Positions 1 through 6,831 of a stretch of DNA of 10,350 nucleotides are shown here, in pieces. The translations under genes and the position numbers were made by a program. The stretch's first letter is position 1, and each line of letters opens with the position of its first letter. Location: contig JAISRY010000027.1 in assembly GCA_031273385.1 (NCBI GenBank), positions 1-10,350 on the forward strand, written 5' to 3'. The notes under the pieces were generated by a model that was not told the DNA's origin, did no database searches, and worked only from the letters and a program-made list of their open reading frames with translations. Source of the DNA: Tannerellaceae bacterium. Its GTDB lineage: Bacteria; Bacteroidota; Bacteroidia; Bacteroidales; Tannerellaceae.

Positions 1-493
1 AGGTATCGCCGTCTTTGTAGACAAACTGGTCGATCGGTTGCGCCCCGTTGACGATGTCGTTAATCAACGGCTTGCCGATCAAATCCCTGTACGGCCCCTC
101 GGGACGGTCGCTTACGGCAACGCCGATACCGCCCGTTACGCCCTCATGGACGTCGTTCGCCCCGAAAAAGAGGTAATACTTTCCCCCTTTCCGAATCACC
201 GAGGGCGCCCACATCGCCTTTTTAGCCCATTTCACCTCCGAAGTGTCCAGGATAGATGGATGCTTCGTCCAGGTAACCAGGTCTTTTGACGAGAAGCAAT
301 CGAAAAAGGTCTGCTTCTCATACTCATCGCTCCATGTAGGGTAAATCCAGTACGTATCGTCATAAATAATCCCCTCGGGGTCGGCATACCAACCGTCGAA
401 CACAGGGTTGCCGCTCATTGGCGGCGGTTGCTTCGCTACGGATGAGGCCGCTACGAAAGCAACGAAAAGGAACATACACATCGCTTTTTTCAT
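1..493 (-). CDS. GH43-type glycoside hydrolase, N-terminal part (cut by window edge)
   Basis: Only the first 164 residues are in the window; the gene continues past base 1. It starts at the ATG at 491-493, which gives a hydrophobic signal peptide (MKKAMCMFLFVAFVAASSVA), so the enzyme is exported. Two GH43-like signatures are visible. WYADPEG near residues 35-41 would hold the catalytic base Asp38. PIDQF near 153-157 would hold the Asp155 that tunes the pKa of the catalytic acid. The catalytic Glu would lie beyond the window. Motifs such as SKDLVTW and WAPSVIRKGGKYYLFF fit a five-bladed beta-propeller. Family members cleave arabinosyl, xylosyl or galactosyl linkages, but the substrate here cannot be told. 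It starts 13 bp after the stop of the upstream gene and is probably co-transcribed with it. Family confidence is good; subfamily is unknown. Confidence 0.85.
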   Translation of the reverse strand, partial: MKKAMCMFLFVAFVAASSVAKQPPPMSGNPVFDGWYADPEGIIYDDTYWIYPTWSDEYEKQTFFDCFSSKDLVTWTKHPSILDTSEVKWAKKAMWAPSVIRKGGKYYLFFGANDVHEGVTGGIGVAVSDRPEGPYRDLIGKPLINDIVNGAQPIDQFVYKDGDT

Positions 494-506
494 ATCATAT
501 CTGCTT

Positions 507-1748
507 TTATTTGTTTTCCCACATATAAATAACGGCGTCGCCCGGATCGACCTCCGTCGTAGAGGCATAGAGGCTGGCCGGCACGATCGTACCGTCTTTC
601 TGCACTTTCTTGACGGAGTCGTCCGTTATGATCGTCATCTGCATCGGGTGTTGGTGGTCGCGGTTGACGACGACCAGAAACCGGTTCTTCCCTTTCTCCA
701 GGAGCGAGATGACCGCTCCGCCGTCGCTTGTTTTCAGGAGTTTGACGGGAGGGATCGCCGGATTGTTCTCCTCCTGGAAACGGGCGGTGAGCCAGGGGCT
801 GGGCGTATACTCGCCCGAATGCCATACCTTGGCCACCGTCGAGCCGTAGAATACGCCCGACAGGTTCTTGACCTCGTTGTTGACGAGCTTGAGGCGGTCG
901 TAGACTACCGTACGCTTTCCGTGGTCTATCGGCGAATGGTGGTAATCCTCGTACCCGCCGCCGTTGTAGGCAAAATACTGGAGCGCCTGCGCGCCGTAGG
1001 CCAGGTTGCTGTATATCTGCAACCGGAGTTCGCCGACGGTGGGGATAGGATAGATCCGGTGCGCCACCGACAGGACGTATGCCCAGATGGGAAGCCCCGT
1101 CTTCTTAGAAACCGCCATGACATCTTCCAGGTTGGCATACCATTTCTCCCGCAACCGGCTCTTCCCCTCTTCCACAATGACGGGGTAGTGGTCGAACGAG
1201 ATAAACGTGACCGGTACCTCCTTTACGAACGCCTCCAGGTACTCGCGGTAGGAGGGCGCGCCGTACAGCTTCTCATCGTCTACGCCGAGCTGGTGGAACG
1301 TGGCATAGTTGGGCAGCAGGTTGATGTAGCAGAAATGCTTCGTGTCGAACGCCTGTATCCGCTTCACCCATTCGCCGAGCTTGGCAAACATGCTGGCTCC
1401 CGGCTCATCGCTAAGGACGTAGCCGGCCAGGGCGGGATGGTTCATCACCCGTTTCACGACCCGCTCCGTTTCGGTTTCCAGCTCCGGACAGCTCAGCATA
1501 ATCTTCACGCCCACCTTGTGGGCATTGTCCATCACTTTCAGCGTCTCATCGAGGCTTCCCCATGCCCAGCATATATCGATACCCGCCTCTTTCAACTCGC
1601 GGAGGCGTTCCGTCGTCCCCTCGGGTACGCCTCCATACGCAACAATGGCTATCTCGCCCTCTTTCTTCAACTTCTCCTGGGAAAATACATTCAAACACGC
1701 ACCGGCAAGCAGTGCAATCATCAGATAAACGTTTACTTTCATTTTCAT
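507..1748 (-). CDS. secreted TIM-barrel glycosidase-like protein (clan GH-A-like, DEP motif)
   Basis: A protein of about 413 residues. I chose the ATG at 1748 because it opens directly into a signal peptide (MKMKVNVYLMIALLAG...); a GTG at 1766 in frame is possible but adds only a polar leader. A Cys near residue 18 is not in a good lipobox, so cleavage before the Gln after NVFS is more likely. The body reads as an alpha/beta barrel: alternating strands such as IDICWAWG, VKIMLSCPE and LAGYVLSDEPG, then FISFDHYP, LPIWAYVLS and ALQYFAYNGGG. The Glu in SDEPG (about residue 115) sits where GH-A enzymes carry the acid/base. I could not place the expected second Glu (nucleophile) with confidence. 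The last 80 or so residues look like a beta-sandwich. It lies 27 bp after the propeller gene and 13 bp before the GH43 gene, so it is part of the same operon. The exact GH family is unrecognised. Confidence 0.8.
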   Translation of the reverse strand: MKMKVNVYLMIALLAGACLNVFSQEKLKKEGEIAIVAYGGVPEGTTERLRELKEAGIDICWAWGSLDETLKVMDNAHKVGVKIMLSCPELETETERVVKRVMNHPALAGYVLSDEPGASMFAKLGEWVKRIQAFDTKHFCYINLLPNYATFHQLGVDDEKLYGAPSYREYLEAFVKEVPVTFISFDHYPVIVEEGKSRLREKWYANLEDVMAVSKKTGLPIWAYVLSVAHRIYPIPTVGELRLQIYSNLAYGAQALQYFAYNGGGYEDYHHSPIDHGKRTVVYDRLKLVNNEVKNLSGVFYGSTVAKVWHSGEYTPSPWLTARFQEENNPAIPPVKLLKTSDGGAVISLLEKGKNRFLVVVNRDHQHPMQMTIITDDSVKKVQKDGTIVPASLYASTTEVDPGDAVIYMWENK

Positions 1749-1775
1749 TCTATTATTTAATATCACTATATCATC

Positions 1776-2888
1776 TTATTTCGGTGGACTCGTCAGCAAT
1801 CCGATCGTCCGCCCCTTATTGCCGGTCGCGCAATAAAACAGGTAAAAACGCTCGTCTTGCGGATTGAATACGAGTGAAATCTTATGGGCATACTCCTTGT
1901 CAAGCCCTCCCGGATGCCCGCCGAACGCATACAGCGGCTCGGGGTCGATCGTCCAATGCGCCAGATCGCGGGAAAAGGCCATCATAATGCTTGCTCCGCC
2001 CCGCCCGACGCCAAAATAGAACATCACCCAGTGGTCTCCGTCCCGGAATACTTTCGGGTCGGAGGCAAAGGTGGCATCCCAGCCGCCCGGACTACTTCCG
2101 TTTTGAACGATAGGATTGAACGGATACCTGACCCAATGGATCAGATCGGTCGAAAGGGCAAGGCCTGTCTGCTCAATGTGCCCGTTGGCCGCGTTATAGA
2201 AATTGTAATAGGTCCCGTCATGCTCGACCAACCATGGCTGGTAAATACACTCCTTTTCCCACTCCTTACAATCTGTTTGATACACCGAAAGCACAGGGTC
2301 GTCCGATACCCGCGCCCAGTGCAGCCCATCGCTGCTTGCGGCGACCCCCTCATACCCAGGCCTCAGCTCATACCCTCCCTGCCTGGGGTAGGCGCCGTAA
2401 AGCGTCCAGTACCGCCCCTCTTTCTTCCGAAGCGTGCGTGGCGCTTTGATGTCCCAACTGTCGTACAGGTAAGCCCCCACGACACAGCCGCCGTGGTCGA
2501 ACTCCCCCTCGGCGCCGAAACCCATAGCGGTTTGCGGGTTATCCCAATGGATCAGGTCTTGGCTCTCTGCAACGAAAGAGTTATATCCCTGACCGTTGAA
2601 TCCAATGAAACTCATATACCACACCCCCGGTTTGTCCGCGAGCTGATAAACGCACGGCACATCGAAACTGTGGAACTTCTCCGCGCCGGGAATCCTGTAA
2701 TCCGACGGGATCACCGGGTCGGGGTGGTATGTCCATCCGCGATACGGCGCGCTCCAGCGGCTGATCGTTTCGGCATCTATCGCTTCCGTCGATTCCTTTG
2801 CCTGTTGCGCATCTACGCGAAACAGGGAAGCGCATAGTGTGAAAGCTACAATAAATGAGGTAAAACGTGACATATTCATAATGCTCAA
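1776..2888 (-). CDS. secreted five-bladed beta-propeller glycosidase-like protein (GH43/GH32/GH117-like)
   Basis: 370 residues from the first ATG at 2888. ATGs at 2879 and 2873 are equally plausible, and the last gives the tidiest signal peptide (MSRFTSFIVAFTLCASLFRV, then DAQQ). The fold is suggested by four repeats of the S-x-D-(G/L)-x-H-W type (about residues 109-115, 186-191, 247-252 and 307-312), each followed or preceded by a strand such as VWYMSF, RYWTLYG, TYYNFYN, HWVMFYFG or FYLFYCA. This pattern is typical of GH43, GH32/68 and GH117 propellers. SFDVPCVYQ (Asp76) and ASDPKVFRDGDHWV (Asp278) are candidate active-site strands. I cannot assign a family or substrate. It is the first gene of the left-hand unit, with a perfect -7 element about 60 bp upstream, and it is followed after 27 bp by the TIM-barrel gene. 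Confidence 0.85.
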   Translation of the reverse strand: MSIMNMSRFTSFIVAFTLCASLFRVDAQQAKESTEAIDAETISRWSAPYRGWTYHPDPVIPSDYRIPGAEKFHSFDVPCVYQLADKPGVWYMSFIGFNGQGYNSFVAESQDLIHWDNPQTAMGFGAEGEFDHGGCVVGAYLYDSWDIKAPRTLRKKEGRYWTLYGAYPRQGGYELRPGYEGVAASSDGLHWARVSDDPVLSVYQTDCKEWEKECIYQPWLVEHDGTYYNFYNAANGHIEQTGLALSTDLIHWVRYPFNPIVQNGSSPGGWDATFASDPKVFRDGDHWVMFYFGVGRGGASIMMAFSRDLAHWTIDPEPLYAFGGHPGGLDKEYAHKISLVFNPQDERFYLFYCATGNKGRTIGLLTSPPK

Positions 2889-2945
2889 TGTTGTGATTTT
2901 AATAACTCTTATGTTGTGATTATTCTCTTACCATCTAATCCGAAA

Positions 2946-2953
2946 CAAAGATA
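2946..2953 (-). promoter_or_regulatory. Bacteroidota -7 promoter element (TATCTTTG)
   Basis: On the minus strand this reads TATCTTTG, a perfect match to the Bacteroides TAnnTTTG -7 consensus. It lies 58-73 bp before the candidate ATGs of the propeller gene, leaving a leader of about 50-65 nt. No good -33 TTTG is seen at the expected 19-21 bp spacing, which suggests an activator may be needed. Confidence 0.6.
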
Positions 2954-2960
2954 CAGATTC

Positions 2961-3005
2961 TTTCTGAAAACCGGATCAGAATTTTCAGGATTAAAGAATT
3001 TTCAG
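2961..3005. promoter_or_regulatory. cluster of TTTTCAG / CTGAAAA motifs upstream of the left-hand promoter
   Basis: An 11-bp direct repeat AGAATTTTCAG occurs at 2978-2988 and 2995-3005, 17 bp apart. An inverted CTGAAAA lies at 2964-2970. The group begins about 10 bp upstream of the -7 element at 2946-2953, where the -33 box and activator sites would be. A regulator-binding role is inferred from position only. Confidence 0.35.
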
Positions 3006-3043
3006 AATTAACGTTTCCGCAAGCTCAACCCTACTTTCCGGCA

Positions 3044-3127
3044 TGAACGCAACTTGAACGCAAAAGGCGCCTCCACACCCCTCTCCCGAAAAGCCTTTCA
3101 AGCATGTCGTTGAACGGAGTTTGAACG
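3044..3127. repeat. two pairs of TGAACG direct repeats with 11-bp period
   Basis: TGAACG occurs at 3044-3049 and 3055-3060, and again at 3111-3116 and 3122-3127. In both pairs the copies are 11 bp apart, about one helical turn, and the second copy of each pair is extended to TTGAACGCA or similar. The pairs are 67 bp apart. This layout is what a dimeric regulator binding direct repeats could use, but it may be chance or part of a degraded repeat. Confidence 0.4.
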
Positions 3128-3240
3128 CACATAGTCATATTCCTACATTATATTATAAAAGAAAGAAAAAAAAGAAATAGCGCTCCCGCTTTTTTTTCCC
3201 TTTTTTTTCATTGCCACAAAGGGTAACTCGTAACCCTGAA

Positions 3241-3324
3241 AATAGCTCCCGTCCCATTTCAAATAGCTCCCGACCGAATAAAAATAGCTCCCGACCTATT
3301 TCAAATAGCTCCCGTCCGAATACG
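3241..3324. repeat. four-unit 21-bp tandem repeat (core AATAGCTCCCG)
   Basis: The core AATAGCTCCCG begins at 3241, 3262, 3283 and 3304, an exact 21-bp period. The tails alternate: units 1 and 3 end in an ATTTCA tail, units 2 and 4 in a CGAATA-type tail, so the array also reads as two 42-bp units. A possible diverged fifth core with a 2-bp insert (AAATAGCGCTCCCG) lies at about 3175-3188. There are no spacers between units, so it is not a CRISPR. Function is unknown. Confidence 0.8.
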
Positions 3325-3338
3325 GATGTCAACCCACC

Positions 3339-3394
3339 TTATAATGACGACGAACCATAATCGTGTGAAAATCAAATAGTATCCGTCATTATAA
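3339..3394. repeat. small inverted repeat next to the 57-bp palindrome
   Basis: TTATAATGACG at 3339-3349 is the exact reverse complement of 3384-3394, with a 34-bp gap. The right copy abuts the 57-bp arm. Bases 3379-3401 recur in inverse at 10053-10075, so this belongs to the same dispersed repeat family. Confidence 0.6.
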
Positions 3395-3523
3395 CCGAGC
3401 GGGAGAACGTCATGTCGACCGAGCGCAGCGAGTGGAGACACCTCAGATCGCACCCGCCTGCCCTTTCGATCTGAGGTGTCTCCACTCGCTGCGCTCGGTC
3501 GACATGACGTTCTCCCGCTCGGT
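3394..3523. repeat. perfect 57-bp inverted repeat with 16-nt loop
   Basis: Arms 3394-3450 and 3467-3523 are exact reverse complements with a loop at 3451-3466. The inner edge lies 12 bp past the stop of the GH38-nitrilase fusion gene. A transcript from either strand would fold into a very stable hairpin. There is no T-run directly after it on the minus strand, so it is not a classic intrinsic terminator; it may still protect the 3' end or slow transcription. Arm sequence recurs at 9781-9837 and in inverse at about 10000-10043, which marks it as a dispersed element rather than a gene-specific site. Confidence 0.9.
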
Positions 3524-3535
3524 CATCTTAATGAA

Positions 3536-6500
3536 TTACTCTTCCCACCAGCGCTCTTTTTCTTTTTTGATCAGTTCTTCGAGGTAGAGTGCCTGGTCGG
3601 CGCGGTTGCGTTTGCCGCCAGGCGCTTCGAGCATTTTCCCGCCGTTGTAGTGCGGCGAAATGGAGCAATTCAGATCCAAATCGGCGCACAACATACCGAT
3701 GCCCTCCACCTCAAACCGGCGCACATCCCTGAACGTATCGCCCGAAGCGCCTACGGAGGGGTCTTTGTCCGGCACTTCGACGTCCCGCCCGGCCGTATCG
3801 AAAATGCCGTAGGATTTCCCCAGCACACTGGCTACGAAACGGACGCCATTGTCGGCGGCACGCGCCGGAAGCAGGCTGCGGTAATAGCCGGCGACGGGGA
3901 ACAGGATCACCTCAGCCCCCTTTAACGCCAGCAGTTCGGTGATGTCGGTAAACCAACTGTCGTAACAGATGATGATCCCTACTTTTCCGAAATCGGTTTC
4001 AAAGATATCTGTCCTTGTCCCGGGTGTAACGCCTTTCTCGTTTACTTCCGGACTGTAGGGGTGAATCTTGTCATACACGCCGGCCAGCAGGCCATTCCGG
4101 TCGTACAGTACGCCGCGGTTGTACTTTTTCCCGTCCGTTTTGTCGACAACCAGCACCGAGGCGGCTACGTACATCCGGTGTTTTGCCGCCAGGCCGGACA
4201 ACAGGTTTAGCAGGGCATCGCCCTCCGAGGCATCGCCGCTACCCTGCGCCACATGTTCGGGATAGAGCAGCAGGTCGGCGCCGTCGCGGGCGGCTTGTGC
4301 GGCAACGGCTACCATTTGGGCGGGATTCATGTTGCCTTGCGTACAGGCGAAGCGCACCCAGCGGGGTTTCAACGGTTCGGCGGGCGTGAGCGACAAACTC
4401 CGGAGTTTCACCTCGCCTGCGGCATTGAAACGGTAGAATACACTCAGTTCCGTTTCCGCAGGGTCATGGCCGGTAACGGCAATCGTCGCGCGCCCCTCCA
4501 CCATGCCGTCGTCCCGTTTGTAGAACTTGAAAATCCCGTCGTGACTGCTTGCCTTGCACTGGAAGAGCAGGTTACGCTGCGGATTGACACCCCCGGAGAT
4601 GGAAAAGAGCGCCCTGTAATCGTATGTTCCCGGATTAAGCCTGGTTTTGGTCGAGATACGGCCTACCGCCCTGTCGTCGCCATTCCCTGCAAGCGAGAGG
4701 TATGCTCCCGCGGCATCTTTTTCCAGCGCAAAACGCGGCGCATGTTCCGCCTGGAACGTGGTCAGCGTCCAGTCGTCGGGCAGGCCGCCTGTCTTCCCTT
4801 TCGTAAAATCAGCCTGGTAAGCGGGAGCCTGGGCAATGCTAAACCGGTAGGTGACGCTGCCCTCCCACCACAGGTTGAAATTCGTTCCCCACAGGTTGTT
4901 GAACAAACAGAAATGGATACCTTTATGTATATCGGGCAATTCGGGGGAGTAGTTCAGGGCGTTCCGTTCACCGATAACGACTACCGGCGCGTCGAGGCTG
5001 GTAATGCGTATCGTGCCGTTCGTCGTGACCAGATCCACATAGCGGTCGATGCAGTGCATCTGCCGGTTTCCTCCCCGTACCACATCCAGGACATCTACCT
5101 TGTCCCCCATCTTTTCGGCGAAAATAGCGGTTACTTCCGACGGCAGAAATGACACCCAATAGGCTTCCGGCAGGCGGTTGGCCGGCTTATTGATCAACGA
5201 TACGGCCATCTCGACGCTGCCGTCCTCTTTGACTATGTATTGGGTGTTGACCTGTTCGGGCAACACGCTTTTATCAATCGCCGGATGTTCGGGGAACGAG
5301 AGGATACAATGGGTTGTGGCCATGCCGTTTTCCGCTTTGCCGGTAGCCCTGCTGTCGGCTTTTGCCGTTATACTGGCCGACCGGGCTTTGGTTTTCCTTA
5401 ACCCCGGGTTGCCAAACTCCTGATTGCTTTCCCTGTTATGCGCTCCCCGCACGTAGGCATTGTAGAAGTTGAGGTAGTCGTCAACGGAAAAGGTTTGGTA
5501 GGTAATCTCGCCGGCGCTCATTTCCAAGTGCTGATGCTGAATGACAATCGCCCCGTTATCGCCGGCTTTCCCCGGCGTACTGCGTTCTGTCGTTTTCAAG
5601 GGGGCAACATGTTCGATATCCCCGACCGCCGCTTTTGCTTCGGTTTGCAGGTTTTCCGGCAAAAGGGCAATCGCTTTGTTGATGTGATCCGCTTTCTCGC
5701 GCCAGGAGGCTTCCATCCGGCGAAACGGCGGCAACCGGCGGGAGGCGTTGAAGAGGCCAATATCCGTTTTGTCGTAGTTGCCCAGCAGCGAACCGGCAAG
5801 CCCCCATGTGTGTTCGGCAACCATCCCCAGGCGGACGGCATAATCGACGGCGGTATCGCTTTCCGGGTCGATCTTACCGGCCCTGATCCAGCCGGTGTAA
5901 AGCCGGGACAATGCGCGATACTTCGCCATCATAACCGGCGAGCTGGCGTAACCGTAGATCCACGTGTCGCCGATCTCCGAAGTCACTACCGGCAGTTGCG
6001 CCGTCATCCGGCCTACGACTTCGGCAATCTCATTAAAGGTCGATGCCACAACTTCCGCGTTCGGATATTTCTTCCGCAAACCGGCATAGATCGCTTTGAC
6101 CTCTTCAAGCGTATGCGGGCCATGGTTATCGCCGGTGAACTTCACCGCTACGGCAGTCTCCCCGTCGGGGAGGATCATGTCGCCGCCATATTCGCCGTAA
6201 TAGGCCAGGATAATCTCCTTGCCGTCGGTATTCCGCCAAATGCACACCGGCGGAACTTCCGGCACGGTGGACTGGTTGTTGCACCCGATATCCAGCAAGC
6301 GGATACCGGCATCGTGAAGCGGCGAAATAATCCCGCGCGTATGCCCCGGCACATCGGACATCCTTGCAGCAATGGTCTTTTTGCCGAAACGCCTGTCGAG
6401 GCGTTGGCTGAGCCGGAGTATCGCTTCAAACAGTTCTTTGGACATGGATTCCGATTCGACGGTATACGGGACGCCGTTCCACACAATGTCGCCACGACGG

Positions 6501-6820
6501 ATGGCCTCTTCGAGTTCCTTTACCGCTTCGGGAGCCGCCTGTTGCAGATAGGCGGAGATGAGCCACGACCCGGTCGTCCACACATACCTGTCCCGGCTCC
6601 CCTCCTCCTGCAACCGTTTCGATACCGCTATCGCTTTAGGAATAAACTCCTTGATATAGCGCTCTTCCACTTTCGACGCCAGATCGGTATACCCTATGTC
6701 GAGATGCGTTTTGAAAATCACATGGACGCTCTTCACCTGTTGATTGAGCGGTTGCCCGTAGGCTGCCGTTAACGAGAGGCACAGTGTAGCCAGCAATATG
6801 GCGCGGATGATATGCTTCAT
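3536..6820 (-). CDS. secreted fusion: DUF5054/GH38-like alpha-mannosidase module + beta-sandwich + nitrilase-superfamily amidohydrolase
   Basis: 1094 residues in one open frame, with a signal peptide (MKHIIRAILLATLCLSLTAA, then YGQ). Residues about 31-662 resemble DUF5054/GH38. KTHLDIGYTD gives the metal ligands His39 and Asp41, SDVPGHTRG the likely nucleophile Asp156, and AEHTWG the third metal ligand region at His337. The usual end of that family is visible as CLFNNLWGTNFNLWWEG (about 638-653). Residues about 667-812 look like a beta-sandwich of the kind found before secreted nitrilase homologues. Residues about 819-1060 are a carbon-nitrogen hydrolase domain with the full triad: Glu855 (LLLYPEH), Lys918 (YDKIHPY) and Cys952 (IIICYDSW). 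Both catalytic centres therefore look intact. The gene starts 11 bp after the stop of the other GH38 gene, so the two are probably co-transcribed. DUF5054 proteins are normally about 650-700 residues, so the extra 400 are an addition. Substrate and joint reaction are unknown. Confidence 0.9.
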   Translation of the reverse strand: MKHIIRAILLATLCLSLTAAYGQPLNQQVKSVHVIFKTHLDIGYTDLASKVEERYIKEFIPKAIAVSKRLQEEGSRDRYVWTTGSWLISAYLQQAAPEAVKELEEAIRRGDIVWNGVPYTVESESMSKELFEAILRLSQRLDRRFGKKTIAARMSDVPGHTRGIISPLHDAGIRLLDIGCNNQSTVPEVPPVCIWRNTDGKEIILAYYGEYGGDMILPDGETAVAVKFTGDNHGPHTLEEVKAIYAGLRKKYPNAEVVASTFNEIAEVVGRMTAQLPVVTSEIGDTWIYGYASSPVMMAKYRALSRLYTGWIRAGKIDPESDTAVDYAVRLGMVAEHTWGLAGSLLGNYDKTDIGLFNASRRLPPFRRMEASWREKADHINKAIALLPENLQTEAKAAVGDIEHVAPLKTTERSTPGKAGDNGAIVIQHQHLEMSAGEITYQTFSVDDYLNFYNAYVRGAHNRESNQEFGNPGLRKTKARSASITAKADSRATGKAENGMATTHCILSFPEHPAIDKSVLPEQVNTQYIVKEDGSVEMAVSLINKPANRLPEAYWVSFLPSEVTAIFAEKMGDKVDVLDVVRGGNRQMHCIDRYVDLVTTNGTIRITSLDAPVVVIGERNALNYSPELPDIHKGIHFCLFNNLWGTNFNLWWEGSVTYRFSIAQAPAYQADFTKGKTGGLPDDWTLTTFQAEHAPRFALEKDAAGAYLSLAGNGDDRAVGRISTKTRLNPGTYDYRALFSISGGVNPQRNLLFQCKASSHDGIFKFYKRDDGMVEGRATIAVTGHDPAETELSVFYRFNAAGEVKLRSLSLTPAEPLKPRWVRFACTQGNMNPAQMVAVAAQAARDGADLLLYPEHVAQGSGDASEGDALLNLLSGLAAKHRMYVAASVLVVDKTDGKKYNRGVLYDRNGLLAGVYDKIHPYSPEVNEKGVTPGTRTDIFETDFGKVGIIICYDSWFTDITELLALKGAEVILFPVAGYYRSLLPARAADNGVRFVASVLGKSYGIFDTAGRDVEVPDKDPSVGASGDTFRDVRRFEVEGIGMLCADLDLNCSISPHYNGGKMLEAPGGKRNRADQALYLEELIKKEKERWWEE

Positions 6821-6831
6821 CTTTCTACTAT

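Larger units (their letters stand above)
2889..3535. other. non-coding region between the two transcription units
   Basis: No credible gene is seen on either strand in these 647 bp. The region holds the promoter of the left-hand unit, TTTTCAG motifs, TGAACG pairs, a homopurine/homopyrimidine stretch with T8 and T8 runs (about 3160-3210), the 21-bp tandem repeat and the large palindrome. Open frames entering it from the right, such as one beginning MSPLAALGRHD, are translations of the palindrome. Confidence 0.8.

Noticed and set aside
408..1760. 450-codon open frame on the plus strand
   Set aside because: It lies antisense to the TIM-barrel gene, whose translation has a signal peptide and fold motifs; the plus-strand product resembles nothing.
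1749..1766. GTG start at 1766 for the TIM-barrel gene
   Set aside because: The ATG at 1748 begins the signal peptide directly; the GTG adds six residues of no visible use.
3176..3198. Possible plus-strand intrinsic terminator (AGCG-CTCC-CGCT followed by T8)
   Set aside because: The stem has only about 4 bp and no plus-strand gene lies upstream.
3241..3324. Possible CRISPR array
   Set aside because: Repeats are contiguous, 21 bp and imperfect, with no unique spacers and no cas genes in the window.
5438..6772. 444-codon open frame on the plus strand
   Set aside because: Antisense shadow of the GH38 module of the fusion gene, which shows catalytic motifs.
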